DNA from: CBFGTV01 sp965652145
Lineage (GTDB): Bacteria; Bacillota; Clostridia; Peptostreptococcales; Natronincolaceae
Direction: 5' to 3'
Length of the DNA: 64,000 nucleotides
NCBI GenBank assembly: GCA_965652145.1
Contig: CBFGTV010000005.1
Span: 20,392-84,391 of the forward strand
The position numbers were made by a program, and so were the translations under genes. Shown one piece after another: positions 43,201-52,337 of the stretch (position 1 is the first letter of the stretch; every line of letters starts with the position of its first letter). The notes beneath the pieces were generated by a model, which searched no databases, was not told the origin of the DNA, and saw nothing but the letters and a program-made list of their open reading frames with translations.

Positions 43201-43779
43201 TTGAATCAACAGGAAATCTCCTTAATAGAGAAGGTAAAAAAGGGAGATATCTCAAGCTTTGAAGCACTTATAGCGCCTTACCAGAAAAAAGCTTTTAATA
43301 TCGCCTATCGAATGTTGGGAAATTTAGAGGATGCAAATGATGTTACCCAGGAGGCAATGATAAAGATTTATAAGTCTATAGCAGGCTTCCAGGGGAAAAG
43401 CAGCTTTTCCACCTGGGTTTATTCAGTCGTCAGCAATTCGTGTATTGATTATATTCGTAAAAACAGAAAGGCCGTAATTGTTTCCCTGGATCGAGAATAC
43501 GATACGGGCGAAAGTATGTATAAACTTGAAGTGGCCGATGAAATGAATACTCCGGAGTATTTATTTGAAAAGAATGAAATTAAAAGAATGATACATGATG
43601 CCATTAATCAGTTAAACGTAGATCAACGGGAAATTATTATTTTGAGAGATATCAACGGATTTAGCTACCATGAAATAGCAGAGATATTAAAGTGTTCAGA
43701 GGGAACGGTGAAATCCAGAATTAGCCGGGCCAGAAGCAGTCTTAAGGTTTTATTAAATAAGAAGCTGCAGCGAGCTTGA
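43201..43779 (+). CDS. ECF-type RNA polymerase sigma factor
   Basis: 192 aa from a TTG at 43201, preceded by AAAGGAGTG; ATG 43183 is the alternative. Region 2 (YRMLGNLEDANDVTQEAMIKIYKSI) and region 4 (LNVDQREIIILRDINGFSYHEIAEILKCSEGTVKSR, about residues 138-173) are clear. SigW-like. The next gene, 13 bp downstream, is its probable anti-sigma factor. Confidence 0.92.
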   Translation: MNQQEISLIEKVKKGDISSFEALIAPYQKKAFNIAYRMLGNLEDANDVTQEAMIKIYKSIAGFQGKSSFSTWVYSVVSNSCIDYIRKNRKAVIVSLDREYDTGESMYKLEVADEMNTPEYLFEKNEIKRMIHDAINQLNVDQREIIILRDINGFSYHEIAEILKCSEGTVKSRISRARSSLKVLLNKKLQRA

Positions 43780-43792
43780 AAGGAGGGGTAAA

Positions 43793-45067
43793 ATGGATTG
43801 CAGAAAATTTGAAGAATATAGCTCATTATACATTGATCATATGTTGTCTAAGGAAGAATTAACCAGCTTTGAAGCTCATCTTGAAAATTGTGAGGAGTGT
43901 AAAATGAAATTAAAGAATCTACAATTGATTGTTGAGTCTATAAACGAAGTAGATGAAATTGAACTGCCAGACAACTTTACTGCTTCCCTCCGTGAAAAGC
44001 TTCAGCAGATAGAAGCGAAGCCAAAAAGAAAAAAATGGCTTAACTGGAGTGCTGTGGCGGCGGGATTAGTCATATTAGTTTTTTCAGCTTCATTCCTAAA
44101 TCGAGGCAATTTTAATATCAGTATGGATCAGGCAGGCCCCCATAGCTTTTCGGCGGAAGACAGCAGGTCATTTGGAATAAGTGGTGGAAAACCAGAGCAA
44201 GAGGTAATGCCGCAGGATAGCTTTGTCAATGAAAGCCATGGGGATGTGAATAATCAAGCTTTAGAAAAGGAAAAAAGCAGTCAACAAGAGCTTTCAATGA
44301 CATTAAATGAAAATATAGATGAAAATGAAATGCAGGAAATGGCAGTTGCGAATGATCAGACCAGAAAGTTAATTGAAAAGGGAAGCCTATGGCTGGAAAC
44401 CAACAATTTTGACCAGGTTCATGGGCAGGTGCTGGCCCTGGTGGAAAAATATAATGGGTATGTACAGCAATCTGAAAGCTACTATCGATTATTAAATCGA
44501 GAAAATCCTGAAGAATCCCTTAGGGCTGCCAACTTAACCCTTCGTATCCCCAAGGATCAGTTCAAAAGTGTTTTCGAAGCCTTAAGGGGGATGGGGACAG
44601 TTGTAAATGAAAACATTAATGTTGAAGACGTTACAATCACCTATCGTGACCTGGAGACCGAAACTCGAAATCTTGAGCTTCAAGAGGAGCGTTTAAGGGA
44701 AATTTTACAGAGGGCTGAGGCCGTTGAAGATATTTTGCAGATAGAAAAAGAGTTAAATCGAGTGAGAACACGAATAGATAGTGCCAAGACAGCCCTAAGG
44801 GGCTATGACCAGCTGATCACGCTGTCTACGATTCAGTTGGAAATCGAAGAGGTAAAGGAAGTCAATGCAAAAATTAAAGCCAGTAACGATGGACTCTGGA
44901 ATAAGGCTCGTAACAGCTTTATTCAATCCGTCAACGGAATCATATACTTTGGCGAGATTTTGTTTATCAAGCTATTTGGAATGATCCCGGTTATACTGAT
45001 ATTATCGGTTATAGGGCTTCCAATAGGCTTTATAATATATAAAAAAGTAAAGAAAAGGAGGATTTAA
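43793..45067 (+). CDS. Anti-sigma factor with zinc finger and DUF4349
   Basis: 424 aa. N-terminal zinc-binding HxxxCxxC (HLENCEEC, about residues 28-35) typical of zf-HC2 anti-sigma domains, one membrane helix (about 83-100), an extracytoplasmic DUF4349 domain with a coiled coil (about 200-365, RDLETETRNLELQEERLREILQ in form) and a second C-terminal helix. It would hold the ECF sigma factor until an envelope signal is sensed. Fusion of the zinc finger to DUF4349 makes sensing domain and anti-sigma one protein. Confidence 0.88.
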   Translation: MDCRKFEEYSSLYIDHMLSKEELTSFEAHLENCEECKMKLKNLQLIVESINEVDEIELPDNFTASLREKLQQIEAKPKRKKWLNWSAVAAGLVILVFSASFLNRGNFNISMDQAGPHSFSAEDSRSFGISGGKPEQEVMPQDSFVNESHGDVNNQALEKEKSSQQELSMTLNENIDENEMQEMAVANDQTRKLIEKGSLWLETNNFDQVHGQVLALVEKYNGYVQQSESYYRLLNRENPEESLRAANLTLRIPKDQFKSVFEALRGMGTVVNENINVEDVTITYRDLETETRNLELQEERLREILQRAEAVEDILQIEKELNRVRTRIDSAKTALRGYDQLITLSTIQLEIEEVKEVNAKIKASNDGLWNKARNSFIQSVNGIIYFGEILFIKLFGMIPVILILSVIGLPIGFIIYKKVKKRRI

Positions 45068-45068
45068 A

Positions 45069-45806
45069 ATGAAAAAAACATTGCTTCACAAAGGTATGAT
45101 GGTTTCGATTTTAACTTTGGCGATGATCAGCTTTTTCTTCATCGGCAGCTTTTCTGCTTCAACAGTTGAAGCAGACACTACAGCAAATGAAATTTCAGTC
45201 AATGGCGTTGGAGTTGTAATGGTAAAGCCTGAAATCGCAGTAGTTAACATCGGTGTTGAAACCAGCAATAAAGACTCGAAGGTAGCCCAGGAAGAAAATT
45301 CAAAGATCAGCAAACAGTTGATGGAAACATTAAAGGGGCTGAACATCAAAGAAGAGGATATAAAAACAGCATCCTATAATATGTATAGAGAGCGACTTTA
45401 TAATACTCCTGACGGTAAGCCCACCGATGGTAATTTCAAGGTAGTTAATATTTTTGAAGTGACCATTCGTAAAATCGAAAATGTAGGGTCAATTATAGAC
45501 ACAGCCAGTAAAAATGGAGCGAATCAAATTAACGGCATTCGCTTTACCGTCGCCGATAGCAGCAAATACTATAATCAAGCTCTAAAGAGTGCCATCGGTA
45601 ATGCCGGCGGCAAGGCAGAAACAGTTGCCAGCACCCTGGGAGTTAAAATTGGAAAGCCTGTAAAGGTAATTGAAAATAGCTATGGCGAACCAGTTTATGG
45701 GCACTATCTGGATGTAACTCAAGAATCTTTGGCAAAAGTCGATACAGCTATTTCTTCCGGAGAGCTGGAAATTAGAGCTCAGGTACAGGTAATCTATAAT
45801 TACTAG
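45069..45806 (+). CDS. SIMPL-domain (DUF541) exported protein
   Basis: 245 aa. Signal peptide (about residues 1-35) followed by a SIMPL domain: NEISVNGVGVVMVKPEIAVVNIGVET and the C-terminal SSGELEIRAQVQVIY. It starts one base after the anti-sigma stop region and belongs to the same operon. DUF541 proteins of the periplasm/surface have been linked to oxidative stress and complex assembly; its role here is inferred to be envelope stress. Confidence 0.88.
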   Translation: MKKTLLHKGMMVSILTLAMISFFFIGSFSASTVEADTTANEISVNGVGVVMVKPEIAVVNIGVETSNKDSKVAQEENSKISKQLMETLKGLNIKEEDIKTASYNMYRERLYNTPDGKPTDGNFKVVNIFEVTIRKIENVGSIIDTASKNGANQINGIRFTVADSSKYYNQALKSAIGNAGGKAETVASTLGVKIGKPVKVIENSYGEPVYGHYLDVTQESLAKVDTAISSGELEIRAQVQVIYNY

Positions 45807-45814
45807 TCAACAAT

Positions 45815-45842
45815 AGAGGAGTGGGTAATCACCTACTCCTCT
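45815..45842 (+). terminator. Terminator hairpin at the intron insertion point
   Basis: 12-bp stem AGAGGAGTGGGT/ACCTACTCCTCT (one G-T pair), loop AATC. The group II intron begins 5 nt later, the usual placement of class C introns behind terminators. Confidence 0.75.
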
Positions 45843-45847
45843 TAGTT

Positions 45848-47339
45848 GTGCGCCAAGCATGGGCGATAACTTGGCGGTGAAAGCCCGGTGGGCTTGGTGG
45901 TGGGAACCACTAGCTAAGGGCAAGGGTGTTATATCAGTAAATTGATGCTATTCGTTGAGGGGATGGTACCGCTAAATGAAGATGCTAAGCTGGCGCAGGA
46001 AGAATTATTAGATAAAAACATAGCATACCGTTTGCTTAGTAGCATATCATGGAGGATATCGGTATAGCGAATATAATGTGATTTTTAATAATGTTAACTG
46101 AGTTAGTGAATGAAGAAAAAAGGGAAGGAATAGTATATGAAGAGAATAACATTAATAGGGATGATTTTGTGTATGATGCTCGGTAGTAATGGATGTGCTC
46201 TACCAATGAATGAATCTGATTTAACCGTAATGGAGGAGGGGTACAAACAAACAGACATAGATGATGTATGCAAAAAAATAGAGTTCAATAAAAAGATTGA
46301 TTTTGACATTAATCTTGATGGTGAGAAAGATGTAATATCAATCAATGCACCTGAAGGTAATGATGGCGATTATAGAGCAATTTCTATATCGATTAATGAT
46401 ACAATAACAGAAATCGTTGAAGCAGAGTCATATGGAGATGCATATTTATTACAAAAAGAACAAGGTAAGATAGGCCTACTATTTAATGTTTGGTGGAGTA
46501 ATGATTTTAGCAAAACATATCTATGTCAGATAGATAAGGATATGGATATTATTAATATAGATGAAATTGAAGGTAATATCGCTGCGAATTCCGTTACAAC
46601 AGATACTTTAACTATCGAAAATTATATAAATCTGTTTGGAAGTTGGTACGGAACTTGTAAATATGAGATTACATCTAATTTGAAGCTAAGTGCCATAGAG
46701 GATTTTATGATTAAAAATGATGATGAAAGGTATATCACTTTAAAAAAGGCTTTGGTTGTAGAGGTGAAGAAGGGAGAAGCCTGGACGAATAAGAAATTAA
46801 AAGAGAATAAAAAATTCTATCCTATAGCCACAGATAATACAGAGTATATGTATTTTGTAACGGAAGAGGAAGAAATGGTTCGTATTAAATTTACTAGAGT
46901 GGATTATCAAGTGTATGTGAATGATACGGCAATTGAAGAATTATTTGATGGAGTAGAAATCGTAGGATAGTCTCAGGAGGAAAACATATTCGGTTATAGA
47001 GGTAAAGCTGGAGCAGTATAATAGAAGCGCATACCCTTGACCAAAATAAAGTCAAGGAGATGATGCGAAATGAATACAAAATATTCAAGTGAATTTAAAA
47101 CAGGAGAATTCTAAAAGTCTACGAATGGGGAACCACGAGAAAAGGCTACTGGCGAATAGCCAACAGCCCAACTCTATCTAATAAATCTTACCAGTGAATA
47201 TTACAACTCAATAACTTATATGAGCCTATAGGCTAGATATCAGAAAATGCAAGCAACTTAATAAACCGCCAAGTACTGAACGGTATGCTTGATGGTGTGA
47301 GAGGTCGGTAGATAAAATAATTATCTCCTCCTACTCGAT
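45848..47339 (+). mobile_element. Group IIC-like intron lacking a reverse transcriptase
   Basis: The 5' end GTGCGCC and following segments (GGCGGTGAAAGCCC, GGGAACCACTAGC, GGGCAAGGGTGT) are the start of group II domain I. The 3' end has domain V (47261-47306 region, AACCGCC...GAACGGT...GGTGTGAGAGG) and domain VI ending CCTACTCGAT, as in class C introns such as the Oceanobacillus one. The reverse transcriptase gene (normally about 1.2 kb in domain IV) is absent; instead a 277-aa lipoprotein-like gene occupies 46137-46970. Middle RNA domains look diverged, so splicing ability is uncertain. Boundaries are approximate to a few bases. Confidence 0.82.
46137..46970 (+). CDS. Putative lipoprotein carried in the group II intron
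   Basis: 277 aa, start after GGAAGGAAT. A signal peptide with a Cys in a lipobox-like SNGC (about residue 21) suggests a lipoprotein. An FG-GAP/VCBS-like stretch DFDINLDGEKDVISI (about 57-71) may bind Ca2+; the C-terminal half is acidic and Lys-rich with no named domain. It has no reverse-transcriptase, endonuclease or maturase motif. Why it lies within intron RNA is unclear: insertion into the intron, or replacement of the original ORF. Confidence 0.75.
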   Translation: MKRITLIGMILCMMLGSNGCALPMNESDLTVMEEGYKQTDIDDVCKKIEFNKKIDFDINLDGEKDVISINAPEGNDGDYRAISISINDTITEIVEAESYGDAYLLQKEQGKIGLLFNVWWSNDFSKTYLCQIDKDMDIINIDEIEGNIAANSVTTDTLTIENYINLFGSWYGTCKYEITSNLKLSAIEDFMIKNDDERYITLKKALVVEVKKGEAWTNKKLKENKKFYPIATDNTEYMYFVTEEEEMVRIKFTRVDYQVYVNDTAIEELFDGVEIVG

Positions 47340-47446
47340 TAATAAATAGCCCAGTTGTTTTAATATTGAGTCACTACTCTTTACATATTGCAGCATACTG
47401 CTATTTTAGGGTCTTTCATGCCACTTTTACTATGTTTTTCAACCTC

Positions 47447-47473
47447 AGAGGAGTAGGTATCGCCTACTCCTCT
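47447..47473 (-). terminator. Hairpin overlapping the stop of the acidic protein gene
   Basis: 11-bp perfect stem AGAGGAGTAGG/CCTACTCCTCT, loop TATCG, containing the stop codon of the minus-strand gene. Nearly identical to the hairpin at 45815-45842 on the other side of the intron. Confidence 0.65.
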
Positions 47474-48177
47474 AGACATTTTATTATGTAGTTTTTCCTT
47501 CTTTTTATCCGGGGTATTGAGACCCGATTAGTTGGAATACAACAACGTATTTCTTTACTTTCTAATTCCAATTCTGATACTCTTTGCTGCTGTGCCAAAA
47601 ACTTTTCTTCCAATGCCTCAATTCTTTTATAAAGGGACCGATCATATCGTTTAATAACTTCCTCACCTTCCTTTATAAATAAATCCTCCTTTTTACAATC
47701 CAAACGGTCATCACAATCAAAACTGTGGTCGTCCTCTTTAGGGTCTTTTCCCTCTAAGCAGCTATCCTGATGAAATGCTTCCTTTTCCTCAGCCTCAAAC
47801 TCTGAAGTCTCATCATCATAGTCGTCATCATCTACAACAATTAATAAATCTCCTTCCTCCACAATTAGTAAGTCATCATCCTCCTCATCAATCTCTGGAT
47901 TTTTTGAAAAATAGTCTTCATTGAAACGGTCTTCTTTTATAGGATCACCCCCAAAATCATCTTTAAAGGCATAATTTTGATGACATTGATCAGTATTGAT
48001 CACGACATCACATAATACCAGCTTAATATTTTTGTTTTTACCTTTAATTCGGCATTTACCATTTTGTATTACAATATCATCGTCAGAGTTAAGCAGAAGT
48101 TTGGAGAAGTTGGTATGTTTATCCAGTTCATCTAAAACTCCCTCTTTTAGCTTTTGTGCCATTTTTTCTTTTTCCAT
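47464..48177 (-). CDS. Highly acidic coiled-coil protein, unknown
   Basis: 237 aa, AAGGAGGGGG before the ATG. A short N-terminal domain (about residues 1-75), a very Asp/Glu-rich middle (about 75-165, DDDDYDD and EEDDD runs), a coiled coil (about 180-205, RIEALEEKFLAQQQRVSELELE in form) and a basic tail (RIKRRKNYIIK). No signal peptide or membrane helix. Structural, spore-related or nucleic-acid-mimic roles are all possible; I do not recognise it. Confidence 0.65.
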   Translation of the reverse strand: MEKEKMAQKLKEGVLDELDKHTNFSKLLLNSDDDIVIQNGKCRIKGKNKNIKLVLCDVVINTDQCHQNYAFKDDFGGDPIKEDRFNEDYFSKNPEIDEEDDDLLIVEEGDLLIVVDDDDYDDETSEFEAEEKEAFHQDSCLEGKDPKEDDHSFDCDDRLDCKKEDLFIKEGEEVIKRYDRSLYKRIEALEEKFLAQQQRVSELELESKEIRCCIPTNRVSIPRIKRRKNYIIKCLEE

Positions 48178-48382
48178 AGCCCCCTCCTTCTAATTTATTC
48201 ATCTCTATATCATATGTAATAGCTTTAAAATGGTGTAAGGCATTATGGGATTTTTTCAGAAATAATTTCATACTGGGCTGAAATCTTTAACACCATTTGC
48301 ACAATCTCGAGAGATGGTATTTTACTATGGAATGAATACATGTTAAAATATTCGTAATACTGATATGAAGGGATGATTGAGA

Positions 48383-51052
48383 ATGAAGCGGGAACGAATG
48401 ATTATTATAGACGGAAACAGCTTGATAAATAGAGCTTTTTATGCCCTTCCTCCCCTTGTTACCAAAGCAGGCCAGTATACCAATGCCATTTACGGTTTCA
48501 CGACAATGCTGTTGAAGGTGATAGATGAATACGATCCCCAGTATATTGGGGTGGCCTTTGATTTGAAGGCGCCAACCTTTAGACATAAGGAATTCAGCGG
48601 ATACAAGCTTGGAAGAAAGGGTATGCCCGATGAGCTTAGACAGCAGGTTCAGCCACTGAAGGAGCTATTGGATGCCATGAACATCTTTAGAATTGAGCTG
48701 GAGGGATTTGAAGCTGATGATTTGATTGGCACCCTGGGTAGGTATTGTGAGCAAAGGGATATTGAAAGCCTGATTGTTACTGGAGACCGGGATGCCCTAC
48801 AGTTGGCCTCAGATAAGATCAAAATACTGTTCACCAAAAAGGGAATATCCAGTCTTGAAATTTATGACGAGGAGAAAATGCTTGAGGAATATGAGGTAAC
48901 ACCCCTGCAATTCATTGATGTAAAGGCTTTAATGGGAGATAAGTCAGATAATATACCGGGAGTCCCTGGGGTAGGAGAAAAAACTGCCATTAAGCTGGTC
49001 AAGGAGTATGGATCTGTAGAAAACCTAATTGAGAATTACGAAGGAATTTCCGCAGCAAAGCTCCGAGAAAAAATTGCCAATCATATTGAAGATATTGTTT
49101 TGAGCAAGCGCTTGGCAACCATTATCACAGATATTCCTGTGGAATTTAATTTAGAACAGTTAAAAAGATGTGAGGTAAATTATGAGAAGCTGGTTAAACT
49201 ATTAAAGCAGTTTGAATTTAATAGCCTTGTTGGTCGTTTTTCAAAGGAGCAAAAGGCAGATTTAGCGGTTCGAGAAGAGCAAGCAATTGTTATTAATGAT
49301 ATGGTAGCCTTAAAGCAAGCCCTTTCAGAAGTAAAGGAAAGGGGAATAATGGCCTTTAAAACCGTCACAACGGAAGAGAACATTATTACGGATCAGATAA
49401 TTGCTATTGCTTTTGCAGCTGTACCAGAACAGGTTTATGCGCTGTCCTTTGATCAGCTGGGAAGAGAGGAAGCTATGGAGGCCCTTAAAGAAGTACTGGA
49501 GGACGAGGAGATTGAAAAATTGGGCCATGATATTAAAAAGGAGATCCTTCATTTCTTAACCCAGGGTATCGAGATTAAAAATATTAGCTTCGATACCATG
49601 ATCGGTGAATATTTAATTGATTCTGCTAAGTCGACCTATCAATTGAAAGAGCTTGCAGCCTTTTATTTAAATGAGGATATATTGGATGAAGAAGCCCTTT
49701 TGGGTAAGGGAAAAAGCAAAATAACCTATGCTGTCCTTGAAGAAGATTCCCTTCATCAATATTTGGGGCAACAGGTTCGGGCAATACTGAGCCTGAAGGA
49801 GCCCATAGGTGAAAGACTGAAGGAGCTTAATGTGGAGAGGCTCTATTATGAGGTGGAGCTTCCCCTGGCAGAGGTATTGGCTGTCATGGAATACTACGGC
49901 ATTAAGGTCGATAAGCATATGCTTAAGAAATTGGAAATAGAATTTAGTAATATCATTAATCAGCTCACTGAAGACATTTACCTGCTGGCCGGTGAACCCT
50001 TCAATATTAATTCACCCAAGCAATTGGGGGAAATTCTATTTGAAAGACTGGGTCTGCCCCCTATTAAGAAAACCAAAACAGGCTTTTCGACCAACGCTGA
50101 AGTCTTAGAAAAGCTGCAGGAGCGCCACGAAATTATTCCCAAAATATTAGAGTATCGACAGGTGATGAAGCTGAAGAGTACCTATGTAGATGGTCTATTA
50201 AATATCATTAATCCTGTGACCGGGCGAATTCATTCCAGCTTTAATCAGACAGTCACCACCACCGGGAGAATATCCAGTACAGAGCCTAACCTTCAAAATA
50301 TTCCTGTAAGACTTGAAATGGGCCGACAATTAAGAAAGGTATTTATTGCAGAGGAAGGTTATCAATTTATTGATGCAGATTATTCACAAATTGAATTAAG
50401 AGTGCTGGCCCATATTTCAGAAGACGAAAATCTGCTGGATGCCTTCGAGAAAAATCAGGATATTCATACCCGTACCGCATCTGAAATATTTGATGTACCC
50501 ATGGATTCCGTCACCTCCGCCATGAGAAGCAGTGCAAAGGCTGTAAACTTTGGTATTGTATATGGAATCAGCGACTTTGGCCTGGGTGAGAACTTAAAAA
50601 TATCCCGGGTGGAGGCAAAAAGGTATATAGACAGCTATTTAGAGAAATATTCTTCGGTTAAAAAATATATGAAGGAGATTGTTGTATCGGCCAAAGAGAA
50701 GGGTTATGTATTGACGATGCTTCAACGCAGAAGATATTTGCCTGAGCTGCAATCCAGTAATTTTAATATACGAAGCTTTGGCGAAAGAATGGCTATGAAT
50801 ACCCCTATCCAGGGAAGTGCAGCAGATATTATTAAAATTGCTATGGTAGAGGTTTATCGACAGTTAAAGAAAAACAATTATACTGCAAAATTGATTTTAC
50901 AGGTTCACGATGAGTTGATCGTTGAGGTGCCTAATAAGGAAAGGGATGAGGTTGCTGAAATTGTTAGGAGCGCCATGGAAAAGGCTGTAGACTTGAAGGC
51001 AGCCCTTAAGGTAGATTTATCCTTTGGTGATAACTGGTATGAAGCAAAGTAA
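48383..51052 (+). CDS. polA: DNA polymerase I
   Basis: About 889 aa from ATG 48383; TTG 48377 is also in frame. N-terminal 5' nuclease (IIDGNSLINRAFYAL, EADDLIGTL, GDKSDNIPGVPGVG; about residues 1-290). The middle 3'-5' exonuclease fold has lost its catalytic acids: where E. coli has FDTET, this has FKTVT, so it should not proofread, as in Bacillus Pol I. Polymerase domain with motif A DYSQIELRVLAHIS, motif B RSSAKAVNFGIVYG and motif C QVHDELIVEVP intact. It fills gaps and removes RNA primers. coaE follows 14 bp downstream. Confidence 0.96.
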   Translation: MKRERMIIIDGNSLINRAFYALPPLVTKAGQYTNAIYGFTTMLLKVIDEYDPQYIGVAFDLKAPTFRHKEFSGYKLGRKGMPDELRQQVQPLKELLDAMNIFRIELEGFEADDLIGTLGRYCEQRDIESLIVTGDRDALQLASDKIKILFTKKGISSLEIYDEEKMLEEYEVTPLQFIDVKALMGDKSDNIPGVPGVGEKTAIKLVKEYGSVENLIENYEGISAAKLREKIANHIEDIVLSKRLATIITDIPVEFNLEQLKRCEVNYEKLVKLLKQFEFNSLVGRFSKEQKADLAVREEQAIVINDMVALKQALSEVKERGIMAFKTVTTEENIITDQIIAIAFAAVPEQVYALSFDQLGREEAMEALKEVLEDEEIEKLGHDIKKEILHFLTQGIEIKNISFDTMIGEYLIDSAKSTYQLKELAAFYLNEDILDEEALLGKGKSKITYAVLEEDSLHQYLGQQVRAILSLKEPIGERLKELNVERLYYEVELPLAEVLAVMEYYGIKVDKHMLKKLEIEFSNIINQLTEDIYLLAGEPFNINSPKQLGEILFERLGLPPIKKTKTGFSTNAEVLEKLQERHEIIPKILEYRQVMKLKSTYVDGLLNIINPVTGRIHSSFNQTVTTTGRISSTEPNLQNIPVRLEMGRQLRKVFIAEEGYQFIDADYSQIELRVLAHISEDENLLDAFEKNQDIHTRTASEIFDVPMDSVTSAMRSSAKAVNFGIVYGISDFGLGENLKISRVEAKRYIDSYLEKYSSVKKYMKEIVVSAKEKGYVLTMLQRRRYLPELQSSNFNIRSFGERMAMNTPIQGSAADIIKIAMVEVYRQLKKNNYTAKLILQVHDELIVEVPNKERDEVAEIVRSAMEKAVDLKAALKVDLSFGDNWYEAK

Positions 51053-51066
51053 GGAGATGCACGGCC

Positions 51067-51669
51067 ATGAAAAAGGTAATTGGTTTAACAGGCGGCATTG
51101 CCAGTGGAAAAAGTACTGTATCAAGCCTATTATCAGAGCTTGGAGCAGTGATTATAGATGCAGATGATATTGCCAGAAGTATTGTTGGTGTTGGATCCAC
51201 TGCCCTGGAGGAGATCAGGGCTTACTTTGGTGAAGCATATTTTCTTCCCAATGGAGAGCTTAATCGAAAGAAATTAGGAGAATATGTGTTTAACCATGAG
51301 GAAGCCCTGGATAAACTCAATGAAATTACCCATCCAAGGATTGTTGAAAAAATTAAAATTGAAATAAATTGGCATAAGCAAAATTCGGTAAATCCTGTTA
51401 TAATAGTAGATGCAGCGTTGCTGATTGAAATGGGCCTTGTAAACCTGGTTAATGAGGTTTGGCTTGTGGCAGTGCCCCATGACACCCAGCTAAAGCGGCT
51501 GATTGAGCGGGAGGACTTGACAATTGAGGGGGCAGAAAATCGAATTTCCTCTCAAATGTCCCTTGAAGAAAAAAAGCAATTTGCAGATAGGATAATAGAT
51601 AACTCCGGTAATGTAGAGACGTTAAAAGAACAAGTGAAGAAAATATGGCACGAGATAGCTAGGGAATGA
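51067..51669 (+). CDS. coaE: Dephospho-CoA kinase
   Basis: 200 aa, AAGGAG upstream. P-loop LTGGIASGKST (about residues 7-17), then DADDIAR, ITHPRI and VVDAALLIE, the CoaE pattern. It phosphorylates dephospho-CoA in the last step of CoA synthesis. polA-coaE-transglycosylase is a common clostridial gene order. Confidence 0.95.
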   Translation: MKKVIGLTGGIASGKSTVSSLLSELGAVIIDADDIARSIVGVGSTALEEIRAYFGEAYFLPNGELNRKKLGEYVFNHEEALDKLNEITHPRIVEKIKIEINWHKQNSVNPVIIVDAALLIEMGLVNLVNEVWLVAVPHDTQLKRLIEREDLTIEGAENRISSQMSLEEKKQFADRIIDNSGNVETLKEQVKKIWHEIARE

Positions 51670-51688
51670 CCTTTCGGAGGGATAGTAA

Positions 51689-52294
51689 TTGATTATTAAA
51701 ATGGGTAGACGGATTCGAATTTTACTTTTTTTGATAGTATTGGTATATGGCATTATTACCAGCGGCAGATGGGTGCTCAATATAGTATATCCATTTCACT
51801 ATCGTGAGCTAGTGGAAAAATATGCAACGGTCTACGAGGTTGATCCATACCTTGTGGCTGCGATTATAAGAAATGAAAGTAAATTTAATCCCGAGGCTAT
51901 ATCAAAAAGAGAGGCCAGAGGATTGATGCAGATTGCACCCATTACCGGCCAGTGGGCTGCTGAAAAACTTGAAATAGCCGATTATCGTGAAGAACGGCTG
52001 TACGAGCCGGACCTTAATATACAAATTGGATGCTGGTATTTAAGTATATTAAAGGATCAATTTAATGGTAAGCTTGAGTTGATGGTATCGGCCTATAATG
52101 CAGGGAATGGTAATGTTGCCAAATGGCTTGCTAATCCAGAATACAGCTATGATGGTGTTGGCCTTGACTACATTCCCTTCCCTGAAACCAGGAACTATTT
52201 ACAAAAGGTAACTCGAGATTACGAAAGATATCAGGTGATTTATCGTGAAGGCCTGATGGGTTTTATCAAGCTGATTATTAGAACGTATTTTTAG
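51689..52294 (+). CDS. Lytic transglycosylase (SLT domain)
   Basis: 201 aa, TTG start with GGAGGG at good spacing; ATG 51701 is too far from that site. One N-terminal membrane helix (about residues 9-26), then the SLT/goose-lysozyme fold: AAIIRNESKFNPEAIS carries the catalytic Glu, with GLMQIAP and SAYNAGNGNV. It cleaves peptidoglycan glycan strands outside the membrane, with roles in growth or sporulation. Confidence 0.93.
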   Translation: MIIKMGRRIRILLFLIVLVYGIITSGRWVLNIVYPFHYRELVEKYATVYEVDPYLVAAIIRNESKFNPEAISKREARGLMQIAPITGQWAAEKLEIADYREERLYEPDLNIQIGCWYLSILKDQFNGKLELMVSAYNAGNGNVAKWLANPEYSYDGVGLDYIPFPETRNYLQKVTRDYERYQVIYREGLMGFIKLIIRTYF

Positions 52295-52337
52295 TGAATT
52301 AAAAATGAAATGTTGACCTTACAAGGGGGGACAAAAA

